Shown one piece after another: positions 1 through 4,604 of a stretch of 7,236 nt of DNA. The notes below the pieces were generated by a model that did no database searches, had not been told where the DNA came from, and was given only the letters and a program-made list of their open reading frames with translations. How positions within the stretch are numbered: position 1 is the first letter of the stretch; every line of letters begins with the position of its first letter. Source of the DNA: an uncultured Oscillospiraceae bacterium (GTDB lineage Bacteria > Bacillota > Clostridia > Oscillospirales > Ruminococcaceae); NCBI GenBank assembly GCA_910578755.1, contig CAJTSZ010000076.1:1-7236 (forward strand). Direction: 5' to 3'. Position numbers and translations under genes: made by a program.

Positions 1-12
1 CCCGCTCCAAGT

Positions 13-53
13 AAAAACGTGCAGCTTAAAATTTTAAGCTGCACGTTTTTTGT
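13..53. terminator. Perfect palindromic intrinsic terminator
   Basis: The 19-nt arm at 13-31 is exactly complementary to the arm at 32-50. As RNA this gives a stem built on CGTGCAGCTT / AAGCTGCACG with an A/T-rich loop. It is flanked by an A-run on the left and a T-run on the right (46-51), so it could end transcription on either strand. It most likely closes a gene that lies left of the window, and it isolates the Nudix gene from that transcript. The structure is seen directly; the terminator role is inferred. Confidence 0.85.
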
Positions 54-80
54 TTAATAAAGCAAAAAGGTAGTGGAAAA

Positions 81-98
81 GAGGGGGAACATAGTTTG
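81..98 (+). promoter_or_regulatory. Ribosome binding site fixing a TTG start
   Basis: GAGGGGG at 81-87 lies 8 nt before a TTG codon at 96. No ATG or GTG in this frame lies nearby upstream. The first in-frame ATG downstream (codon 29, at 180) has no comparable site and would delete a conserved-looking THRRG segment. The TTG is therefore taken as the start. No convincing -35/-10 pair was found between the terminator at 13-53 and this site. Confidence 0.7.
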
Positions 99-632
99 GA
101 ACTGGTAGCTATTTATAATGAGGCAAGAACAACACAAAATACCCACCGGCGGGGAGAGCCCCTGCCGCAGGGTTGGTACATGGTTATTGCAGCTGTGTGG
201 GTGGTAAACAAACGGGGCGAACTGCTGCTTACCCTGCGCAGCCCGGAAAAAAAGGAGTACCCCAACACATGGGAAAACCCAGGCGGCGCAGTTTTAGCAG
301 GGGAAACCAGCAAACAGGGCATGGTGCGGGAACTGCGGGAAGAAACAGGAATAACGGCAGAGGAAAGCCAACTGGAATTTTTGGTAAGCCGCCGTACAGA
401 ATCTTCCTTTGTGGATACCTACCTGCTTTTTTGGCAGGGGGAAGAGGTTACCTTGCAGCCAGGGGAAACGGCGGCAGCAAAATGGGTTACCCTAAAGCAG
501 CTGGAGCAGGCTGCAAGGGCAGGGGAACTGGCAAAGCCTATTGCAAAGGATTTTGCCCTTGCCCTGCCAAAACTAAAACAAAGGCTTGCATCCATTACAG
601 GGGCGGAAAGCCTACCGCGGGCAAATTTGTAG
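96..632 (+). CDS. Nudix hydrolase, isopentenyl-diphosphate-isomerase-like subgroup
   Basis: A 178-residue cytoplasmic protein. The Nudix box is complete at residues 64-86: G64, E70, then RELREETGI, which fits GX5EX7REUXEEXGU with its metal-binding glutamates. The N-terminal part (THRRGEPLPQG, residues 16-26) and the strand that follows resemble Nudix proteins annotated near IPP isomerase (COG1443 type). Nudix enzymes cleave a nucleoside diphosphate linked to another group, or related pyrophosphates, using Mg2+. The substrate cannot be read from the sequence, and true isomerase activity is doubtful. The length fits a single-domain family member. The start is TTG (see the ribosome binding site). 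The gene stands alone between two terminators and converges on the DUF4364 gene. The Nudix assignment is secure; the subgroup is from memory of family sequences. Confidence 0.9.
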   Translation: MELVAIYNEARTTQNTHRRGEPLPQGWYMVIAAVWVVNKRGELLLTLRSPEKKEYPNTWENPGGAVLAGETSKQGMVRELREETGITAEESQLEFLVSRRTESSFVDTYLLFWQGEEVTLQPGETAAAKWVTLKQLEQAARAGELAKPIAKDFALALPKLKQRLASITGAESLPRANL

Positions 633-680
633 CCGTTGGAACAACGGAGAATTTTGGTTTTGGGGGCAAAGCGCCCCAAA
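633..680 (+). other. Two small hairpins after the Nudix stop codon
   Basis: CCGTTG (633-638) and CAACGG (642-647) form a 6-bp stem with a 3-nt loop, beginning at the base after the stop codon and followed by an AATTTT stretch. A second stem joins TTTGGGG (659-665) to CCCCAAA (674-680). The first could be a weak early terminator or an mRNA 3'-end stabiliser. The stronger terminator for this transcript is at 739-793. Only the pairing is seen; the role is a guess. Confidence 0.3.
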
Positions 681-738
681 GAATGTTATGGTGTGGGGCA
701 AGCTCCATCCTGCAAAAGAGCACGCAGCAATAAAAGAA

Positions 739-793
739 AAGGCCATAAAAACCTCCCTTTTCCACAAAAGGTTTTTTTATGGCCTTATTTTTT
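739..793. terminator. Bidirectional terminator shared by convergent genes
   Basis: The outer stem pairs GGCCATAAAAA (741-751) with TTTTTATGGCC (774-784). The inner stem pairs CCTTTT (756-761) with AAAAGG (766-771) around a 4-nt loop. A T-rich tail follows on the plus strand (785-793), and an A-rich run before the stem (731-740) gives a U-tail to the minus-strand transcript. It can therefore end both the Nudix transcript and the convergent DUF4364 transcript. The right arm includes the DUF4364 stop codon and last codon. Confidence 0.8.
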
Positions 794-1376
794 CCTGAAA
801 CAGCCGCAGGCCGTCCTGGTACTCTCCAAGCAAAATGGAAAGAATGCCCTGGTAAAGAATAAGGGGGTCCGCATAAATCCGTTCCCGAATAGCAATACAT
901 TCTTCTTCCGTGGGAATAAAAACATTCAGGTTCATTAGGTCGGAGCCAATGTCCTTCATTTGTATGGTGAGGATGTAACCGTCAGGGGCAGCGCGGTAGC
1001 GGATATCAATTTCCTCTAACCTTTTTTTTAGCTGAAGGTATTCCTGGGCACATTCTATGGTTTTTTCCCGTACCGTAAGGGGCAGGGTTTTGCTGAAGGT
1101 TTGGGCGGTAGCAGCGCCAATTTCGCTAATTTCAAACAGGCTGTCGCCATTGGGCCCGGTAACTTGGCGAACGTGCCTGGAGTGCTGCAGTTCGCTCATG
1201 GATTCTGCAAACTCAAAGTAATTTACAAACCCTGTTTTTTGCAGAATCTCGTTTATTTGGTCAAAGGTTAGGGGTTGGGCAATTTTATCCAAAAGCAGGC
1301 ATATTAAAATTTTCACTTCAAAATCATTGGTCAGCCCGCCGGGCTGAACGCCGCCAACAAAAGCGTTAAAGCTCAT
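777..1376 (-). CDS. DUF4364 family protein, probable winged-helix regulator
   Basis: A 199-residue soluble protein without membrane segments. The N-terminal part (residues 17-65, including the segment around PLTFDQINEIL and VNYFEF) reads as a winged-helix fold. A wing-like LFEISEIGAATAQTF segment follows at about 80-94, where DUF4364 relatives carry an 'ITEKG' strand. The C-terminal half alternates strands and helices up to residue 185. The family occurs mainly in Clostridia and is thought to be transcriptional; ligand and targets are unknown. The ATG at 1374-1376 is chosen because GTGAGGT (1384-1390 on the complement) lies 7 nt upstream. A longer version from a TTG at 1412 would add 12 residues and lacks a good site. 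The gene has its own candidate promoter (1452-1480), and its 3' end lies inside the shared terminator. Family assignment is by recognition of sequence pattern, not a search. Confidence 0.85.
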   Translation of the reverse strand: MSFNAFVGGVQPGGLTNDFEVKILICLLLDKIAQPLTFDQINEILQKTGFVNYFEFAESMSELQHSRHVRQVTGPNGDSLFEISEIGAATAQTFSKTLPLTVREKTIECAQEYLQLKKRLEEIDIRYRAAPDGYILTIQMKDIGSDLMNLNVFIPTEEECIAIRERIYADPLILYQGILSILLGEYQDGLRLFQEKIRP

Positions 1377-1451
1377 GGTGCGCACCTCACTTACAAGCAC
1401 CGCAGAAAACAATGCGGAATAACCTGAAATTTTTAAAAGGGATGTATTATC

Positions 1452-1480
1452 ATTCTACAATAAAACAGTAAAAATGAAAA
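1452..1480 (-). promoter_or_regulatory. Candidate sigma-A promoter for the DUF4364 gene
   Basis: On the complement, TTTTCA (1475-1480) and TAGAAT (1452-1457) are separated by 17 nt. The -10 matches consensus at 5 of 6 positions and the -35 at 4 of 6. This would put the transcription start near 1445, about 70 nt before the ATG. The region is AT-rich, so chance matches are possible. Confidence 0.45.
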
Positions 1481-1530
1481 GAGTTTTTATGAATTAGTTT
1501 GCTCAGGGAAGCGGATACCCTTTAGGCTGG

Positions 1531-1564
1531 AAAAACAAATAACCGGGGCTGCCCCCGGCTATTT
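1531..1564 (-). terminator. Intrinsic terminator of the 70-residue protein gene
   Basis: Positions 1537-1548 and 1553-1564 form a 12-bp stem with a 4-nt loop and a CCGGGG core, followed on the complement by a T-run (1531-1535). Direction is supported by one position: 1542/1559 is an A-C mismatch in plus-strand RNA but a G-U wobble in minus-strand RNA, so the stem is complete only in the minus orientation. It lies 35 nt after the stop codon of the 1600-1812 gene. Confidence 0.85.
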
Positions 1565-1599
1565 GCTCCCCAAGCAGAAGGGGAAAGCTCCATTTTGTT

Positions 1600-1812
1600 T
1601 TACATTTTTTCCAACTGGGAAAGCAGCTGGTTTATTTTTACTTTTGGCACAACGCCTTGGGCCCGGCGTATTACTTCCCGCAGGGGCATATTTTGCGCCA
1701 GGGCAAACATGGGGTGGTTTGTTATTTGGGGGAATTCCTTTTGTAGCAGGGTACGGGCCTGGGGGTTCTTAAGTACTTCGGAAACAGTAATTTCATAATT
1801 GCGTAGGTTCAT
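1600..1812 (-). CDS. Small helical protein of unknown function (70 aa)
   Basis: I do not recognise this as a named gene. The product is 70 residues, begins MNLRNYEITVSEVLKNPQAR, and is predicted to be mostly helical without a signal peptide or membrane segment. The pattern 'EVL.NP.AR.LL..EFPQI..HPMF.LAQ..PL.EVI' resembles short helical modules that I recall at the C-terminal ends of some clostridial carbohydrate-active enzymes; that link is tentative. It is accepted as a gene because AAAGGAG (1817-1823 on the complement) lies 4 nt before the ATG, it ends just ahead of a well-formed terminator, and its composition is protein-like. The reading frame is open back to 2007, but the added residues are proline- and cysteine-rich, unlike a folded protein, and coincide with hairpins, so the short start is preferred. 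It could be a free-standing copy of that module or an adaptor. Confidence 0.7.
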   Translation of the reverse strand: MNLRNYEITVSEVLKNPQARTLLQKEFPQITNHPMFALAQNMPLREVIRRAQGVVPKVKINQLLSQLEKM

Positions 1813-2044
1813 AAGGCTCCTTTCTTGCAGCTTAGGCTGCCCGCCCGTTTGTGCAGGGCGGTGGGCAGAATAGGGCGGCGTACAGGTTACGGGCGCCCTT
1901 TTTATTTTATGCCAAAAAGAGGGCGCTGGTGCATTGCAGCCCAGGAAAGGCCAAGGTATACCGCAAGGCCTTGATAAAATAGAAAAGATAAGCAGGAAAT
2001 TCCCCAAGGTTTGCCTGAAATTGAAATAAACTAAAACAATATGC
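1813..2044. other. Non-coding region with strong hairpins before the small gene
   Basis: No convincing gene is seen here. Read on the complement, towards the small gene, there are four inverted repeats. AAGGCC (1947-1952) pairs with GGCCTT (1967-1972). GCGCCCT pairs with AGGGCGC (about 1892-1926), extended by A/T pairs after a bulge. CTGCCCGCCC (1837-1846) pairs with GGGC plus GGGCAG (1856-1859, 1863-1868) with a 3-nt bulge. GCAGC (1827-1831) pairs with GCTGC (1836-1840), just upstream of the ribosome binding site, and overlaps the previous stem, so these last two exclude each other. No promoter could be placed with confidence on the complement. This could be a structured 5' leader for the small gene. 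Confidence 0.4.
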
Positions 2045-2073
2045 TTGATTATTGCAATAGGGTCTTATATAAT
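2045..2073 (+). promoter_or_regulatory. Strong sigma-A promoter for the GGDEF gene
   Basis: TTGATT (2045-2050) and a perfect TATAAT (2068-2073) are separated by 17 nt. The expected start is near 2080, giving a leader of about 137 nt. The spacer carries a 10-bp palindrome, TATTGCAATA (2050-2059), which could be an operator half-hidden under RNA polymerase. In the leader, TATACG (2149-2154) and CGTATA (2167-2172) form a 6-bp inverted repeat. No c-di-GMP riboswitch signature is seen in the leader. Confidence 0.7.
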
Positions 2074-2216
2074 GTTATTAAATATAATCATCAGTTATTT
2101 ATTACTCCTCAATAGAAAATAGCCAGCAAATTGTTTATTAAGGAGCAATATACGTTCCCATAGTACCGTATAAGAAAGCGACAAATTTTAGGACTGCTTT
2201 TAAAGTGAGGGTAAAA

Positions 2217-4160
2217 ATGATGAATAAAAATGAAAATTTGAACAAATACCGTAAAAATATGTCCATCCTTTCCATATACATACTATTGTTCTGTGTTTTA
2301 ATGCTTCATGCCTTTATAAATTTTAATAATTCTTATTTGCGTTCCGAATTAAAGAACAAACAAAAGGAACTGGAGAAAACAGCGCAGATTAAGACGGAGT
2401 CAGTACACAAAAAGTATGGGGATATGCTGGTTTCTCTTGCGGCTTTGGCAAATAACGCGGAAAATTTAACAGAGGAAAATGCTGACGTTATTATTAGCGA
2501 GCTGAAGTTTTTATCCAAGGTGGGGTATTTTTCTTGTGTTGGTATCAGCGATGCCCAGGGCAACACCATAGATTCCCAAGGCCAAACCGGTTATATCCAG
2601 GAGAGGGAATATTTTAAAAGCGCCATGAACGGCAATGTTACTATTTCTGACGTGTTAACCTCTACAGTAATACCGGACGATGAAATCCAGGTAATAGCTT
2701 TTCCTATTTATCGGAACGAGGCGCCCAACGGTATCGTTTATGGGATTTTAAATGTAGATGAGCTGGACCATATATTAGAAAATGAAACGGGAAATCATAT
2801 TTATACGCAAATTGTGGACTCTCAGGGCAATTATGTTACAAGGGGAAAAACCAGTGATATACTTATGAAAAATAAGAGTATTTGGGAGGATTTTGCAGGG
2901 TATACGTTTATTGAAAGCGATATTACAACAATAAAAACAGATGTGGAAAAACGGAAAAGCGGTGACTTTACCTTTCATTTGGATGGGGAAGAGCATATTT
3001 CCTATTACATGCCCTTGGATATTGGAAATTACTATATTTTTTCCACTACAAGCAGCACCCATATTAAAAGCAGAATGTCGGAAATTAGGGGAAGCGTTAT
3101 TGCCCTGATTATTGAAGTTTCTGCGGCAACTTTTATCCTGCTTTTTGGCATATACAAAAATAATAAGTTTATGCACGAAAACTTGAAAAAATCCCACAAA
3201 GAAGTATTAAGCAGCGTGGAAATGATTGCAATAGCAGTTCAGGAATCTAATCAGTATATTTTTGAGTACGATATAAACACCGGCAGCTTATGTAAAAAGG
3301 CAGGGGTTGAAAATGCCCTGTTTGTAAACAGCAATTTGGACCATGTGCCAAACTCCATTGCAGAAGCCGGCATGGTAGCGGAAAGCTCAGTTGCTGATTT
3401 TAAAGAGATGTTTGCAAAAATAAAGAACGAGCCCTCAACGGAAGGAATTATAAAAACAGAAACCGAAGGTGTTGTCCGCTGGTTTAAAGTAAAAATGAAA
3501 AACATCTATGATGAAAAAGGGAAAACCATTAACACAGTGGGTATTGTTGAGGATATTACAGAAAAGAAAACCCAGGAAGAACTTTTGAAAATGGGCAACA
3601 AGGAGAGGCGGAAGCTGAAGGAACGGGCGGAACGGGATGGCCTGACAGGCCTGTATAATGCAGATACGCTGAAAACAAAGGTTTCGGATATTTTGGAGGA
3701 TTTAGACGACAATGCCTCCCCCCACCTGTTTGCTTTGCTGGATTTGGACAATTTTAAAGAAATTAACGACAACTTTGGCCACCAATACGGCGACAGCGTT
3801 TTAGTGGAAGTAGCCCAAATATTAAAAAATACCTTCCGTAAGGATGATATTGTGGCCCGCTTAGGCGGCGATGAATTTGCGATTTTATTGGTTAACGCAG
3901 CAAATTATGAGGTGATGGAACCAATATTCCAAAATTTGTGCAACAACCTCAGTAGAACCTATATGAAGGACGGCAAAGCGGTTAAAGTGTCCGCTTCCTT
4001 GGGAATTGCAAGCGCTCCCCAGCAGGGAACCACCTTTGAAGAGCTTTACAAAAAGTCCGACTTGGCCTTGTATCAGGTAAAAAATGAATCCAAAAATGGC
4101 TTTAAAATTTTTAAGGAACCAATGGAAACAGCAAACGAAAAACCAAATTATGTGCTTTAG
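2217..4160 (+). CDS. Membrane-bound diguanylate cyclase (dCache-PAS-GGDEF)
   Basis: A 647-residue protein predicted to make cyclic di-GMP from two GTP at the cytoplasmic face of the membrane. Order of parts: membrane helix 1 (about 17-36), an extracytoplasmic dCache-like sensor (about 37-290), membrane helix 2 (about 293-313), a PAS-type domain (about 333-450, ending in the typical VGIVEDITEKK), a short charged linker, and a GGDEF domain (about 473-634). The catalytic signature RLGGDEF is intact (GGDEF at 550-554), with the metal-binding LLDLDNFKEIND strand upstream. The inhibitory site RKDD (541-544) has the standard spacing, so product inhibition is expected. There is no EAL or HD-GYP domain. 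The ATG at 2217 is chosen because GTGAGGG (2205-2211) is its ribosome binding site; the GTG inside that site would add four residues but lies in the binding site itself. The ATG at 2220 is an equal alternative. The gene looks monocistronic, with its own promoter, and is richer in A/T than metG. The signal sensed cannot be read from the sequence. Confidence 0.93.
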   Translation: MMNKNENLNKYRKNMSILSIYILLFCVLMLHAFINFNNSYLRSELKNKQKELEKTAQIKTESVHKKYGDMLVSLAALANNAENLTEENADVIISELKFLSKVGYFSCVGISDAQGNTIDSQGQTGYIQEREYFKSAMNGNVTISDVLTSTVIPDDEIQVIAFPIYRNEAPNGIVYGILNVDELDHILENETGNHIYTQIVDSQGNYVTRGKTSDILMKNKSIWEDFAGYTFIESDITTIKTDVEKRKSGDFTFHLDGEEHISYYMPLDIGNYYIFSTTSSTHIKSRMSEIRGSVIALIIEVSAATFILLFGIYKNNKFMHENLKKSHKEVLSSVEMIAIAVQESNQYIFEYDINTGSLCKKAGVENALFVNSNLDHVPNSIAEAGMVAESSVADFKEMFAKIKNEPSTEGIIKTETEGVVRWFKVKMKNIYDEKGKTINTVGIVEDITEKKTQEELLKMGNKERRKLKERAERDGLTGLYNADTLKTKVSDILEDLDDNASPHLFALLDLDNFKEINDNFGHQYGDSVLVEVAQILKNTFRKDDIVARLGGDEFAILLVNAANYEVMEPIFQNLCNNLSRTYMKDGKAVKVSASLGIASAPQQGTTFEELYKKSDLALYQVKNESKNGFKIFKEPMETANEKPNYVL

Positions 4161-4258
4161 TTGCAGAAACCCTAACCCTTAGAGGTTACTGCATATTTTG
4201 GAGGTATCGTCTACCTCTAAGCCTGTGTTGCTGGCGCTAACGGTTAAAGACTGCAAAT

Positions 4259-4329
4259 AACAGGTACACACTGGCGGCAATGCCACCCCCTCTTTTGGGT
4301 GGCATTGCCCTTGTGTAGCCTTGTTTTCC
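4259..4329 (+). terminator. Long stem-loop with T-rich tail
   Basis: A perfect 13-bp stem pairs 4276-4288 with 4297-4309 around an 8-nt loop. Across an internal loop it continues as TACACA/TGTGTA (4265-4270 with 4312-4317), then AACAGG with CCTTGTT (4259-4264 with 4319-4325, two bulges). TTGTTTT (4321-4327) overlaps and follows the base. It may be the terminator of the GGDEF transcript, about 100 nt after its stop codon, or an attenuator inside the metG leader. Both fit the sequence. Confidence 0.5.
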
Positions 4330-4337
4330 TTGGAACA

Positions 4338-4369
4338 TTGCCATGTGCGGACACATGGCAAATTATAAT
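4338..4369 (+). promoter_or_regulatory. Dyad beside a perfect -10 box, possible metG promoter and operator
   Basis: TTGCCATGTG (4338-4347) and CACATGGCAA (4352-4361) form a 10-bp inverted repeat around CGGA. A perfect TATAAT follows at 4364-4369. TTGCCA matches the -35 consensus at 5 of 6 positions, but its 20-nt spacing is too long for a good promoter, and no better -35 is visible. The dyad could be a repressor or activator site or an RNA hairpin of the leader. If transcription starts here, the metG leader is about 230 nt. Confidence 0.35.
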
Positions 4370-4406
4370 CAAAAACAAGGCGAGCACGGGCAACCGCTTG
4401 TTGATA

Positions 4407-4447
4407 GTGCAGTATGTGGTACCGCACAGCTTGTGCGGAAGGGGCCC
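4407..4447 (+). promoter_or_regulatory. T-box-like sequence with adjoining stem
   Basis: GTGGTACCGC (4416-4425) matches the core of the T-box (consensus UGGNACCGCG, where UGGN pairs with the free tRNA 3' end). The variable base is T, which would pair with discriminator base A, as expected for tRNA-Met. The T-box is directly followed by CCGCAC/GTGCGG (4422-4427 with 4433-4438), like antiterminator helix A2. The expected helix A1 is missing: the bases before TGG (AGTATG) are not complementary to those after the stem (AAGGGG). GCAC can instead pair with GTGC at 4407-4410, giving a competing fold. Confidence 0.5.
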
Positions 4448-4534
4448 AGAGGTAAAACCCCAATAACACAGGCCTGGAGGCAGCTCAATGCTTCCAAAGT
4501 ATTATGTTATCAATGCCCAAAGGCATTTGAATTT

Positions 4535-4563
4535 GGCAGCTTCATAAAGCTGCCCCCATTTCT
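4535..4563 (+). terminator. Hairpin close to metG, weak terminator or attenuator
   Basis: GGCAGCTT (4535-4542) and AAGCTGCC (4547-4554) form an 8-bp stem with loop CATA. The following bases CCCATTTCTT are only weakly T-rich, so termination would be inefficient. The GGCAGCT arm occurs a second time at 4479-4485, so the AGCTGCC arm has two possible partners. Confidence 0.4.
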
Positions 4564-4604
4564 TGGTCGCCCATTAGACCAAAATATAAGGAGGAACAAC
4601 CAAT

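Larger units (their letters stand above)
4161..4604 (+). promoter_or_regulatory. Structured leader region of metG, possibly a T-box riboswitch
   Basis: These 444 nt hold no credible gene but an unusual density of inverted repeats. Left to right: CTTAGAGGT/ACCTCTAAG (4178-4186 with 4213-4221), overlapping GAGGTA/TACCTC (4201-4206 with 4212-4217); CCTGT/ACAGG (4222-4226 with 4260-4264); a long stem-loop at 4259-4325; a dyad at 4338-4361; a T-box-like sequence at 4417-4425; GGAGGCA/TGCTTCC (4476-4482 with 4489-4495); AATGCC/GGCATT (4512-4517 with 4522-4527); GGCAGCTT/AAGCTGCC (4535-4542 with 4547-4554); and TTGGTC/GACCAA (4563-4568 with 4577-4582), just before the AAGGAGG ribosome binding site (4588-4594). 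T-box control of aminoacyl-tRNA synthetase genes is common in Firmicutes. I could not identify Stem I or a methionine specifier loop, so the class remains open. Confidence 0.55.

Noticed and set aside
173..733. Plus-strand frame of 186 codons overlapping the Nudix gene
   Set aside because: It is an alternative frame of the Nudix gene. The product is glycine- and lysine-rich with no recognisable domain, while the 96-632 frame carries a complete Nudix box.
1331..1347. Perfect 7-bp inverted repeat TCAGCCC/GGGCTGA inside DUF4364
   Set aside because: It encodes the QPGGL segment of the protein and has no T-tail; most likely a by-product of codon choice.
1377..1412. Longer DUF4364 start at a TTG
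   Set aside because: No good ribosome binding site, whereas GTGAGGT sits 7 nt before the ATG at 1376.
1813..2007. N-terminal extension of the small minus-strand protein
   Set aside because: The added residues are low-quality (Pro/Cys-rich) and encoded by hairpin DNA, and a good ribosome binding site sits at the internal ATG (1812).
2140..2160. AAGGAG ribosome-binding-like sequence in the cyclase leader
   Set aside because: No start codon follows at a proper distance, and the downstream frame closes within a few codons.
2080..2216. Possible c-di-GMP riboswitch in the cyclase leader
   Set aside because: None of the conserved segments of the type I or type II classes that I know is visible in this AT-rich leader.
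4161..4604. SAM (S-box) riboswitch before metG
   Set aside because: The S-box core (the AGAG, GGAGGGA and GGCAACC type segments in order) is not present.
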